Below are positions 55,119 to 63,394 of a stretch of DNA of 64,000 bases, in pieces (position 1 is the stretch's first letter; every line of letters starts with the position of its first letter). Below the pieces are notes generated by a model, which made no database searches, was not told the origin of the DNA, and saw only the letters and a program-made list of their open reading frames with translations. The position numbers were made by a program, and so were the translations under genes. The DNA is from an uncultured Tidjanibacter sp. (GTDB lineage Bacteria > Bacteroidota > Bacteroidia > Bacteroidales > Rikenellaceae), in assembly GCA_944326085.1 (NCBI GenBank), contig CALVCL010000012.1, positions 238,874 through 302,873 of the forward strand, given 5' to 3'.

Positions 55119-56321
55119 ATGAAGTATGAATTGAGGGAGAATCAAGGCATTCCGGCACCTCTGCTGGCTTTGATGGCAGCCGCTACCGGACTTTCCGTCG
55201 CCAACTGCTACTACAACCAGCCTTTGTTGGGCAGCATGGCAAAAGACTTCGCGGTAAACGACTTTTCTGCCAGCATGGTAGCGACATTGACCCAGATAGG
55301 CTATGTGACCGGACTTGTATTTGTCATCCCGCTTGGTGATCTGGTTTCACGAAAGAAGCTGATATTGACCAATTATATCGTTTCTGCGTGCGCCTTGCTT
55401 GCCATATCCCTTGCCCCGAACATCTATTGGGTGTGGGGCGCATCCTTGCTTGCCGGCGCATCTTCGGTTATGCCGCAGTTCTTCATCCCGTTGGTGTCTT
55501 TCCATTCAGCACCAGCACACAAGGTACGCAACGTGGGGATTATACAGTCCTGTCTGCTCATAGGCATTCTTGGCTCACGGGTGTTAAGTGGTTTCCTGGC
55601 TGATATGTGGGGATGGCGTTCCGTCTATTTCGTGGCTTGCGTGTTTATGCTCGGATGTTTTCTGATGATTTACAAGATGCTGCCCGTGCTGTCTGCCCGT
55701 TCTCAAGAAAGCTATGCAGGGCTGATGAAATCTTTGTTGCGCCTGCTCTCCCAATACCCGTACCTGCGTATCGCATCGCTGAGGGCGGCATTGGCTTATG
55801 GCTCGTTCTTCGCCCTGTGGAGTTGCCTTGCTTTCCGGATGAAACAGGAGCCTTTCTTTGCAAGTGACGACATTATCGGGGCACTCGGTTTGTGCGGACT
55901 GGCAGGTGCATCCACGGTCGTATTCATCAGCGGCTATATCCAAAAGTACGGTGCAAGGTTCTTCTCCATTGCCGGAGGATGTGTGGTATTGGCTGCATGG
56001 CTGCTGGCATTTTTAGGGAATGACAGCTACCTGTGGATGATAGTTGCCATCCTGTTGATTGATGCCGGTATGCAATGCATCCATTTGTCGAATCAGACCA
56101 GCGTAGTCGCCCTTGACGCATCTGCCATCAATCGTGTCAATACCGTTTATATGACCATTTACTTCTTGGGCGGTTCTGCGGGCACTTTCGTCTCCGGTCT
56201 GTCCTGGCAACATTATGGATGGGCAGGCGTGGCTTGGACGGGAATCGCTTTTACTGTGGCTTCCTTGCTTGTTAATTGCTTCCAACCAAGACTGCATAAG
56301 GATGAATGCTCAATATTCTGA
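55119..56321 (+). CDS. MFS transporter
   Basis: Major facilitator protein of 400 aa with twelve predicted helices. The loop 2-3 motif is PLGDLVSRKKLI, a form of motif A (GxLaDrxGrkxxl). The N-terminal region ANCYYNQPLLGSMAKDF resembles a group of Bacteroidota drug or metabolite exporters. It follows the SMR gene by 13 bp. The substrate is unknown. Confidence 0.9.
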   Translation: MKYELRENQGIPAPLLALMAAATGLSVANCYYNQPLLGSMAKDFAVNDFSASMVATLTQIGYVTGLVFVIPLGDLVSRKKLILTNYIVSACALLAISLAPNIYWVWGASLLAGASSVMPQFFIPLVSFHSAPAHKVRNVGIIQSCLLIGILGSRVLSGFLADMWGWRSVYFVACVFMLGCFLMIYKMLPVLSARSQESYAGLMKSLLRLLSQYPYLRIASLRAALAYGSFFALWSCLAFRMKQEPFFASDDIIGALGLCGLAGASTVVFISGYIQKYGARFFSIAGGCVVLAAWLLAFLGNDSYLWMIVAILLIDAGMQCIHLSNQTSVVALDASAINRVNTVYMTIYFLGGSAGTFVSGLSWQHYGWAGVAWTGIAFTVASLLVNCFQPRLHKDECSIF

Positions 56322-56365
56322 CTAAAATAATTTTTGGAATGATCCTTTCAGTCTGAATATTTTTC

Positions 56366-56525
56366 ATACCTTTGTACCGTAAGAGTTTCCCAAACAAGCA
56401 AAGCGATGCAGACCACGGCAATTAGGACGGTTGCCAACTCATTACCTGAAAACGAAGTAATTCTTCTAACTCTCTTGATTTCAAAGAGGTATATTCCTTT
56501 ATACAGATTTACGGAAAAACTTTGC
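56366..56525 (+). repeat. Structured promoter/leader repeat, copy A
   Basis: About 155 nt homologous to 58827-58984. It begins with TACCTTTG (56367-56374), a -7 promoter element, and then has hairpins GGCAA/TTGCC, ATTAC/GTAAT and CTCTTG/CAAAGAG. It ends in TTTACGGAAAAAC. The matching stems differ in sequence between the two copies yet keep pairing. It precedes the first gene of the AT-rich cassette (ATG 56655). The rest of the gap up to 56654 is AT-rich without a gene. Confidence 0.75.
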
Positions 56526-56654
56526 TTTCGGTGATCATAGCGATTATTGTTTGTAATTCTTTGTAATTCAACACTATAAAGTTACAACAATTTTCGCTAA
56601 TCACCAAATTTACAAACACTTACAATTCGTCGAACTCACGTTAAATTAAGTATT

Positions 56655-57134
56655 ATGGATTTGGAAAGTTTGTCAAGATTATCCGAGGCTTTTGCCAACA
56701 TCAAATTACCTCCTACAACATTTATATGTCCTTATTGTGGCAAAGAACATAATATAACAGATGCTAAGGTTGAGAAAATTTTAGCATCGTCTAAACATGT
56801 TAGTACAAAAATTAGTGGTCGAATAGTCACTCGCACCTATCAAGATTCTTACTATAAAGTGAGATTTTGCGCTAAATGCTATAAACGTAAAAAAAGAACT
56901 AAAACGATATTGTACAGTTCTATATTAGCCTTATCTACCATCTTGTATGGAATCCATTATTTTGGAAATCTTGATGGCTCTATTCTCGGATTTTTAGGAT
57001 TTCTTGTTTTGCTATATTTTTTAGTGCTTTTAGGTATAGGTGTATTAAATTGGATTTTGGACAAGACTATTTATGATGTTGATTTTGAAAACGCCGTAAA
57101 AAATAATGCAATAGAGCCGCTTGATTATATCTAA
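56655..57134 (+). CDS. Hypothetical protein with zinc ribbon and two membrane helices
   Basis: Protein of 159 aa, very AT-rich in codon use. A zinc-ribbon-like site is formed by CPYCGKEH (residues ~25-32) and CAKCYKR (~75-81). Two hydrophobic segments follow near residues 88-106 and 113-140. No known family was recognised. It is the first of three unknown genes between two copies of a leader repeat. A role as a membrane-anchored immunity or sensor protein is conceivable but unproven. Confidence 0.7.
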   Translation: MDLESLSRLSEAFANIKLPPTTFICPYCGKEHNITDAKVEKILASSKHVSTKISGRIVTRTYQDSYYKVRFCAKCYKRKKRTKTILYSSILALSTILYGIHYFGNLDGSILGFLGFLVLLYFLVLLGIGVLNWILDKTIYDVDFENAVKNNAIEPLDYI

Positions 57135-57212
57135 ATAGTTAATTAGATATGTTTTGTTGGATGTTGATGAGTTATACTTTTTACTATTGTTTGGAAGATA
57201 AACCTCTGTATT

Positions 57213-58004
57213 ATGATTGAAGTTAAAAAGTTCATAGGTAGTTTTACTGGTAGTGTATATTCTCATTATACTCATAAAGACTTGAATATTTATCAATTGA
57301 TTTTTGATTGCATATTCAACAGACAAAAGACAGATAAAGCATCTTTATTTTATGAAAAAATAGATGATTTTGCATATGCAGGAGCACATGAAAGATTTAA
57401 TAAAAGTGGTGCATTAGTAACAACACATTTCTTTTTGGTAAGAGTAAATAATTTAGTAGGAGTTGTGGATGAAGATTGTAAAGTGTTGCTTCCGATTGAT
57501 TATAAAGAGATAATACCTCCAACAAATGCAAATGATGCTGTTTTTGTGGTTAAGAATACCGAAAATAAATGGGGCGTTATCAATATTATTACAAACGAAA
57601 CAATAGTTCCGTTTGGGAAATATCTAAAAATATGGGGATATGACACCCATCATGCATTAGTTTGTACGAAATATGAAAACTCTTGGAGTAAAACATATAG
57701 GGCAATTATAGATGTAAAAGGAAATATAGTAAGAGGAACTGAAAGCTACTATAAAATTTACCCTTTTTATGGAACAAAATCCGATTGTATTTTAGTGGAA
57801 ACGCAAAAGGAGGGAAAGGATGAAAGAGGTTATAGGCAAATACACTATCTTTCATTGTCAAAGGAAATTCCAAGCAGATGGCAATCTCCATCAATTGAAT
57901 CAGTAGAAGCTCCTCGTTCTTATGAAGATAGCAATTATCATCCAGTATATGATAAAATGGATGCATACGAGGGCGATTATGATGCATTGTGGAATACTGA
58001 CTAA
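57213..58004 (+). CDS. Hypothetical protein with WG-repeat-like segments
   Basis: Protein of 263 aa, AT-rich. The middle has two WG-repeat-like units, GVVDEDCKVLLPIDYKEI and WGVINIITNETIVPFGKY, each a beta-hairpin type repeat of ~50 residues. No signal peptide and no catalytic motif was seen. It is the second gene of the repeat-bounded cassette, 78 bp after the first and 32 bp before the third. Confidence 0.7.
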   Translation: MIEVKKFIGSFTGSVYSHYTHKDLNIYQLIFDCIFNRQKTDKASLFYEKIDDFAYAGAHERFNKSGALVTTHFFLVRVNNLVGVVDEDCKVLLPIDYKEIIPPTNANDAVFVVKNTENKWGVINIITNETIVPFGKYLKIWGYDTHHALVCTKYENSWSKTYRAIIDVKGNIVRGTESYYKIYPFYGTKSDCILVETQKEGKDERGYRQIHYLSLSKEIPSRWQSPSIESVEAPRSYEDSNYHPVYDKMDAYEGDYDALWNTD

Positions 58005-58036
58005 TAACGTATAGAATCAATAAGCAATCTATAGAC

Positions 58037-58755
58037 ATGGCTGTATTTGACAAAGTAACATTGGAAGTTCAAGAACGGATGGAAGAAATTTCACTTATTC
58101 TTATGCGACATGAGAATAAGGATTTTTGTCTAGCTAAAGTTCATCCAAACAGTTGGCGACTATTGTCATATAGTAATAATCATAAGGAATATAGATTCAT
58201 TCTAGTACCAAGTCCTGCATTTGAACGCCTTATTATACAACGTGAATATCCCAAAATAGTTGATAGATTCCCTGAATATTTTGGTACGGGGAATGATTGG
58301 AATATTATTCGTGCTATAAAAGAGTATGATAAGAATCATTTATTAAGAAAATATTCAGATAGAGAATTCTTTGATTATATTCGCGGAGAAACAATGGCTT
58401 ATGTTTTCAAAATTGAAGATGATGAGACTATCTCAAACCGAATTTTGCGATTAGACCTTTGTCGTAACATTAACTCAGGTAATGTTTTCCAAGGGGAATT
58501 TTCCATGTATTTAAGCACTTTACTCCTGAAGGTTATAATACTATTTCGAGCAATAATAAAGAATTCATTGTAGAGACGTTTTCAGAAATATATCGGCATA
58601 TAATCTTAAATTTCTACTCTGAGGATTTCATTAAAGAGAAAGGGAATTGTTACGAAGCTAAATCATTACTTAGAGATGGTCACATATTAAGAGGTATCTA
58701 CTATAAGGAGGATGATATTCCGGTTTCATTTATTAACTCAATGAGAATAGATTAG
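58037..58755 (+). pseudogene. Hypothetical protein gene with a frameshift
   Basis: Reading from ATG 58037 gives 178 aa and stops at 58573, but coding character continues in another frame (FKHFTPEGYNTISS to FINSMRID) and ends at 58755. The shift lies around 58495-58515; restoring one T in a short T-run near 58500 joins the parts into ~239 aa. It is AT-rich, with no recognised domain. It is the last gene of the cassette before repeat copy B. Either an inactivated gene or a sequencing error. Confidence 0.7.
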
Positions 58756-58826
58756 TCGTATATAAAACACGAGTAGCGAATAAGTATTTTTTTGAGGGGG
58801 ATAGTAATGGCATATTAAACAATTAT

Positions 58827-58984
58827 ATTACCTTTGTATCATAAAGAGTTATTTGAACGCAATTCATAGCAGAACGCTGCAAATAGCACAGTTGCCAAAT
58901 CATTACCTAAAAATCGGGTAATCCTCCCAAAGTCCTTATTATAAGGAACTAAGAAAGTTATTCCAAAATTACGGAAAAATTTGA
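58827..58984 (+). repeat. Structured promoter/leader repeat, copy B
   Basis: Second copy of the element at 56366-56525, same orientation. It has TACCTTTG at 58829-58836, then hairpins GCAA/TTGC, ATTACC/GGGTAAT and TCCTTATTATAAGGA, and ends TTACGGAAAAATTTG. No gene follows it in the same orientation, so it has lost or never had a downstream partner. Confidence 0.75.
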
Positions 58985-59088
58985 ATGGAAATAAAATAGC
59001 CTATTCACACAGACTACTGAAATTCAGTGCATTTTCATATAAAATTTACCATTCTACCATTTAAGGAAATTCATTTTCGACCTTGTTC

Positions 59089-59149
59089 GAGGTTGCAATA
59101 CAATTAAGGCCAATTGAGTTTCAATTGGCCTTAATTGTATTGCAACCTC
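59089..59149. repeat. 29-bp perfect inverted repeat
   Basis: Arms at 59089-59117 and 59121-59149 are perfect complements with a 3-nt loop, AT-rich with a central AAGGCCAATTGA part. It is far longer than the terminators in this window and lies between repeat copy B and the end of the TonB receptor gene. It lacks a T-tract on either side. Confidence 0.85.
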
Positions 59150-59168
59150 CTATATTCAAAAATCATGC

Positions 59169-59196
59169 GCGCTGGTAATCATTAGATTACCAGCGC
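59169..59196 (-). terminator. Terminator of the TonB receptor remnant
   Basis: Twelve-base arms GCGCTGGTAATC (59169-59180) and GATTACCAGCGC (59185-59196), loop of 4 nt, followed on the minus strand by GCATGATTTTTG. It is suited to end the minus-strand receptor transcript. Confidence 0.75.
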
Positions 59197-59219
59197 ATGT
59201 AATACCTGCATTAACTACA

Positions 59220-60515
59220 TTAAATTGTAAACTTGACACCGAAGAAAAACGTCCTCGGCATGGTCGGGCCATAAATATAGGCGGGGTCCTTATCTATACC
59301 AAAATCAAGGTCTTTCTGATAGCTGTCGAAGATATTCTTAACACCTACATTCAATTCCAGCCCCAACTTGTCTGTCAACCTGAAATTATAAGACAACCGA
59401 AGTCCCATATCCCAGAAATCTGGCGTCAGTATTTCTGTATCCGTCTCAATAACACCGGCATTGTGCTGCACAAGCATCTGTCCCGTATATGTGCCGAATA
59501 CCGACAACTTGAAATCGCGCGTAATATTGACATTTGCGGTAAGATATCCGTAATGGTCAGGAGAACGGAACATGCGTCTCTGTGGAGCCACATCCTCCGA
59601 CCAACGTTCCGGTTCATTGTAACGACTGCGCTGGAACGTATAACCCAACTGCAATTCGAAATATCCGGGAATTCCTGCCTTTGCCTCAACGCTGACACCG
59701 GCCACCTTGGCTCCCGAAGCATTGCGGCGTTCCTTGATGATATTGCCGTATTCGTCCTCCCCGACCTTCTCCAACGTAAACACATCATCGAGCATGGTAT
59801 AGAACCCCTCTACCAGCACATTGGCCTGAACCATACCGAACCTATGATACAAATCTACCGACGCACTGATACTTTGGGAATATTCTGGTTTCAGATCAGG
59901 GTTCAAGCGTATGAGCACAAGTTTGTCGTCCAACGCATCGATATGCAAATCTTCATTGTATGCCTGCGGAGCACGGTAACCGCTCGAATAGCTGGCCCTG
60001 AGCCCTATAAACTCAGTAGGGCTATAGCGGACATTGACACGAGGCGACAGAACCACATTCTTCATCATGTTATGCTTGTCGAGTCGTGCTCCAATCAAAA
60101 TATTAAGCATCTCGCTCTGCCATTCGTTTTGGACGAACAATCCTGTGGTATAGGTCGTCTGCCGAAAATCACGGCCTGCAGCAAGATACTTGTCATGCAG
60201 CATATTGTTATTGTATTCAAGGCCGGCAGTCAGTTTCGATGGCATGAACAACAGCCTGTAAAACGAATAAGTATATTGCGCACCGGCCACAATGGTCATG
60301 TCCTTCGTGGCGCCATACGCATCAGGATCCTGACCAGAACCGAAATAACTGTCACGTACAATACCCTGTGCCGATGCATAAGCCCCCACCTGATGACGGC
60401 TGTCCGGACTGAAATAATCGAACTTCAATCCGCCGCCGTCGATATTGTGGTTAAGCTGTTCGGCAATGTTGGCCATATGTGCCGGCTTGTCGAACTCGTC
60501 ACCCCCTCTCCTGAA
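59220..60515 (-). pseudogene. 5'-truncated TonB-dependent receptor
   Basis: C-terminal barrel of a TonB-dependent outer-membrane receptor. The usual frame from ATG 60476 gives 418 aa, but in-frame codons continue upstream as HEFRRGGDEFDKPAH, which is internal barrel sequence in intact receptors, to a stop near 60524. The plug domain, TonB box and signal peptide are missing. The C-terminus PRTFFFGVKFTI is an intact last strand. Without a signal peptide it cannot reach the outer membrane. The break near 60515-60530 marks another junction. The former substrate (siderophore, cobalamin or other) is not readable. Confidence 0.8.
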
Positions 60516-60529
60516 TTCATGTGGAAGCC

Positions 60530-61010
60530 TTTATATATAGCATAACATACTGAGCCACAACACTTTCATAAAAACAATAAAATCTAAACGGTACAAATAT
60601 TGAACAAGGGAAAAATAGTCATTCAAAGCACTCACCAAAGAGAAAAAACTATGACAGGGGCAAAAAGTAGATTTAAGATTATTTATGAAAATATTTTGGA
60701 CGATTTTGACTGATTGCTATCCAAAGAGCGCATTTTTGGTAAAAAGTACCATTCTCATTATCCATAAAGAGTGAGACAGTCGAAAAAGAAAAAGAGGGGT
60801 ATGAGTGCCTTGCAGGAGGACTGCAAAAAGGGTCAAAAGTGGGTGTCTTGTACCTTGGTTGTATTTCAGTCGGCATATATGGCTGATATACAATGCAGGT
60901 TAATAATTCGGCGGCAATAGAATAGCGTTTGAAAGACGTATTCATTGTTTAGTAGTTTTCCTGATAAAATGTTAAATTTAGGGTAGTTAGATTAGTTTTT
61001 CTTCCAATTG
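60530..61010. other. AT-rich stretch with no supported gene
   Basis: I see no convincing gene here. A minus-strand open frame of 88 codons (60679-60945) has no promoter, domain or biased codon use. The sequence is probably rearranged or decayed DNA between the receptor break and the next promoter at 61011. Confidence 0.5.
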
Positions 61011-61042
61011 TTTGGTTTTTTGGAATTGAATGCCTACCTTTG
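61011..61042 (+). promoter_or_regulatory. Promoter of the small-peptide/retropepsin operon
   Basis: TTTG (61011-61014), 20-nt spacer, TACCTTTG (61035-61042), a full consensus match. The transcript would start near 61049. Confidence 0.78.
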
Positions 61043-61053
61043 CATTGACAAAT

Positions 61054-61090
61054 CCCGCTCGCTTCCCATAAGAACAGCGTACCCAGCGGG
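61054..61090 (+). terminator. Leader hairpin with T-run, candidate attenuator
   Basis: Arms CCCGCT (61054-61059) and AGCGGG (61085-61090), extended by inner CGCT/AGCG, followed by ACATTTTTTAAA. It lies in the first 45 nt of the transcript and before the start codon at 61113, so it could terminate transcription prematurely. Confidence 0.6.
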
Positions 61091-61112
61091 ACATTTTTTA
61101 AATTGTAGGTAT

Positions 61113-61280
61113 ATGAAAGTTATAAAGAACAAGACAATAGATTTTGCAACCGCAGTTCAGGCTCCCGTCATTAACGGAAATAGAGCTGCACGGACAGGTT
61201 ATGTCCGTTTGGTTCGCCTTATCACTGACGAGCCTGTTCCTCAACAAACTTCATATACGGGAAAAATTGAGTTGAGGTAG
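61113..61280 (+). CDS. Small protein (55 aa) upstream of the retropepsin-like gene
   Basis: Basic 55-residue protein starting MKVIKNKTIDFATAVQAP and ending TGKIELR. No signal peptide or cysteine. It is preceded by a consensus promoter and leader hairpin, and its stop codon is 2 bp before the ATG of the retropepsin-like gene, so the two are almost certainly co-translated. It could be a partner or substrate of the protease. Not recognised as a known family. Confidence 0.65.
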   Translation: MKVIKNKTIDFATAVQAPVINGNRAARTGYVRLVRLITDEPVPQQTSYTGKIELR

Positions 61281-61282
61281 GA

Positions 61283-61723
61283 ATGGCTGTATATACAAAA
61301 GAATACGAATCCCAGCCAGAGGCTATTCTTACAAACGTCATTATCTGTCCAGCCGTAGATTTGTCGGCAAACGTGGCTGTTCCTGTTCATTGCCAAGTTG
61401 AAAATGTATTGTGGGACACAGGAGCGACCAATACATTGATTTCACAGGAAGTTGTAAATGCTTTAGGGTTACAACCGAAGAACAAGGCTCTTATTTCGAG
61501 TGCAGGAGGTGATGTCGAATCCTGGACTTACCTTGTTCATGTTATCCTTCCAACAGGAACAGCAGAGTTGAATGTTCAGGCTCTGCTTAACGACAATTCA
61601 GACTATGATGTGGTGATTGGCATGGATATTATAAATTCATGCGACTTCTGCTATACAAACAAAGACGGCAAAAGTACATTCTCCTTATGTCATCCAGCAA
61701 AGGAGAAAATCATTCTGAAATAA
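61283..61723 (+). CDS. Retropepsin-like aspartic protease
   Basis: Protein of 146 aa with the aspartic protease signature LWDTGATNTLIS near residues 48-59 and the hydrophobic flap/dimer part DVVIGMDII near 112-120. This single-domain form acts as a homodimer in retroviral and bacterial relatives (PF13650/PF13975-type). No signal peptide is apparent, so it is probably cytosolic. It is cotranscribed with a 55 aa protein. The region downstream holds a terminator. The natural substrate is unknown. Confidence 0.85.
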   Translation: MAVYTKEYESQPEAILTNVIICPAVDLSANVAVPVHCQVENVLWDTGATNTLISQEVVNALGLQPKNKALISSAGGDVESWTYLVHVILPTGTAELNVQALLNDNSDYDVVIGMDIINSCDFCYTNKDGKSTFSLCHPAKEKIILK

Positions 61724-61771
61724 ACCAGCCATAGGCTTTCTTTCAAGAAAGACATGTGCGACAACAATAAT

Positions 61772-61796
61772 GACAGATGTGACATTCGCATCTGTC
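61772..61796 (+). terminator. Terminator after the retropepsin-like gene
   Basis: Stem GACAGATG / CATCTGTC with a 9-nt loop, followed by TTTTGCTTTTT. Confidence 0.85.
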
Positions 61797-61861
61797 TTTT
61801 GCTTTTTACGCCAATAAGAGGCCATTTCCTTACACAAAATATACGAGATTTGAGCAAGACT

Positions 61862-62437
61862 TAGTTAATTATGGTTAAATTTAAGGTTTATACATACTTT
61901 TCCATAACAAAATGAGGTTGTATTGAGATTTTCTTTGTACTTTTGCAGCGGACTATTATCGCCATGTTTATAGCCATTGAGGTTAGACGTGTTCTTTCGT
62001 GATGGCATACAAGGCAGCCTACGCCGTGCTGAGTATGGCGGAGTCATAATGACAAAGCGGTACAAAGCGGGCATTGGGTGGGAAAGATAGTCCAGACATA
62101 ATGAAGGCGTTTACTAACGCTCTGTTTAAGACAGTCTGTAATCTAGCAAATTAACAGTTATCATAGTCTTGAGCAAAGCCAACGGTAGATGTCCCGGGTG
62201 TGATAATATCGCTCCTGCGGAGACCTGTAAGCACGGATTGTACCTTTTCGGGCACAACAATTGTTTATTATGGTCTCCTAATGGAAATGATTATTCATAT
62301 CGGCGTGGGCTCTGACGTTGTCTGTTCAACTATGATAGGCAATTGCTAGAGCCTCAGACTGTGGAATAGACAACAGACGTTTCCACGCTCTTTTTATGTC
62401 TATATTGCTATTAACGAGCAACGACATATAAGCCGAT
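61862..62437 (+). other. Long structured 5' leader of the NusG-like gene
   Basis: No open frame is supported. A -7 element TACTTTTG at 61938-61945 with TTG at 61918-61920 (short 17-nt spacer) starts a transcript with a ~490-nt leader before ATG 62438. The leader holds GC-richer stretches than its surroundings and ends in a terminator-like hairpin at 62303-62388. I could not match it to a known riboswitch. Long leaders are typical for UpxY-type NusG paralogs, which act on their own transcripts. Confidence 0.55.
62303..62388 (+). terminator. Terminator-like hairpin before the NusG-like gene
   Basis: Outer arms GCGTGG (62303-62308) and CCACGC (62383-62388), with further pairing of ACGTTGTCTGTTC against a near-complement at 62363-62380, followed by TCTTTTTAT. 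It precedes ATG 62438 by 50 nt and would stop transcription unless antiterminated. Confidence 0.6.
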
Positions 62438-63118
62438 ATGAACGCATTGCTTAATGCGCATACCAAACGAGGTTGCGATTCACCTCCTCACATTGGATTT
62501 GCCTCCAATGTCTCCCCCGAAGCCCAAAGCTCACAAACAGGGGTGTCCTCGGAATATGTCCAGCAGGAAGGTTACAACTGGTTTGTTCTTCGTGCTACTT
62601 ATAACAGGGTAAATGCAGCCGTAGAGAAAGCAAAGAAGAATGATATTAAGACATACGTGCCGATGCACTATGTACTAAAAGTGATTGCTGGGAAGAAGAA
62701 GCGAATACAACAGCCTCTTCTTCCCAACTTTCTTTTTATATACGCCACAAGGGAACAATCAGACAGTTTTGTGAAAAAGACAGTTGATGCCCCAATCTCT
62801 TTTATAAAATATTATTTGGATAAGACGCTTCCTCCAGAGGCAAACGGTAAAAATCCTCCGCTTATTATACCATACAATGCAATGATAAATTTTATCAAAG
62901 CAACAAGTACTGATAGTGAGCATGTACGCATTGTTACAGCGGAACAGTGTCACTATAAAAGTGGAGATAAAGTACGAGTAATAGCTGGTGACTTCAAGGG
63001 AGTGGTTGGAAAAGTTGCCAGAATAGCAGGACAACAAAGAATTGTTGTTGAGATCTCGGGATTGTGCCTTGTCGCTACTGCGTATATTCCTACTGATTTT
63101 ATTGAGATTGTCAAATAA
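62438..63118 (+). CDS. NusG-like transcription antiterminator (UpxY type)
   Basis: NusG/RfaH paralog of 226 aa. After an unusual ~46-residue N-terminal extension, the NGN domain begins at YNWFVLRATYNRVNAAVEK, which binds RNA polymerase. The C-terminal KOW domain reads GDKVRVIAGDFKGVVGKVARI. In Bacteroides such proteins (UpxY) promote read-through of long capsule operons in cis. Here the gene sits 39 bp before a CXXX-repeat peptide gene, so it likely controls that transcript. It is preceded by a ~490-nt leader with a terminator-like hairpin. Confidence 0.87.
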   Translation: MNALLNAHTKRGCDSPPHIGFASNVSPEAQSSQTGVSSEYVQQEGYNWFVLRATYNRVNAAVEKAKKNDIKTYVPMHYVLKVIAGKKKRIQQPLLPNFLFIYATREQSDSFVKKTVDAPISFIKYYLDKTLPPEANGKNPPLIIPYNAMINFIKATSTDSEHVRIVTAEQCHYKSGDKVRVIAGDFKGVVGKVARIAGQQRIVVEISGLCLVATAYIPTDFIEIVK

Positions 63119-63157
63119 TGCCGAAAGGCATATTGTTTAATTTAAATTTTTTATTTT

Positions 63158-63394
63158 ATGAAGAAAAATGGTAAGAATGAAGAACTTCAGTCTCGTCGTG
63201 AGTTCTTTAAGAGAGCCGCTAAAGGTGCTCTGCCTATTTTGGCTGGTGCAGCTCTCCTGTCAAGTCCTATCTTGTCAGAAACTGCAAATGCAATGTCATG
63301 CGCAGGATGTAACAACCGTTGTATGAACAGTTGCTTCAACACATGTCATGGTACTTGTAGCAGAACTTGCTCCGGTACAAACAACAGAAACTAA
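63158..63394 (+). CDS. Tat-signalled CXXX-repeat peptide, radical SAM RiPP precursor type
   Basis: Peptide of 78 aa. The N-terminal half is a twin-arginine-like signal with SRREFFKRAAKG followed by a hydrophobic stretch (LPILAGAALL). The C-terminal part is a run of cysteines at four-residue spacing: CAG, then CNNR, CMNS, CFNT, CHGT, CSRT and CSGT. This is the build of Cys-Xaa-Xaa-Xaa repeat radical SAM target peptides. The maturase normally found nearby is not in the window, because a transposase remnant abuts the stop codon. The array may have been longer before the rearrangement. It is 39 bp downstream of a NusG-like gene. Confidence 0.8.
   Translation: MKKNGKNEELQSRREFFKRAAKGALPILAGAALLSSPILSETANAMSCAGCNNRCMNSCFNTCHGTCSRTCSGTNNRN

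Noticed and set aside
52380..56321. Element integrated at the 3' end of tRNA-Leu
   Set aside because: No copy of the tRNA 3' end was found downstream and no integrase is present; the junction is better placed at 53149-53150.
56366..56525. Leader repeat considered as an integron attC site or IS end
   Set aside because: No paired core sites of attC type and no transposase or target duplications; the promoter motif and internal hairpins fit a transcribed leader better.
60679..60945. Minus-strand open frame of 88 codons
   Set aside because: No promoter, no domain, no convincing codon bias; it lies in decayed AT-rich DNA and probably does not encode a protein.
62080..62240. Stretch with GAAAGATAGTCC resembling part of RNase P RNA, and GCAAAGCC resembling a c-di-GMP riboswitch
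   Set aside because: The neighbouring conserved elements and closing stems of either RNA are missing, so it is kept only as part of a long leader.
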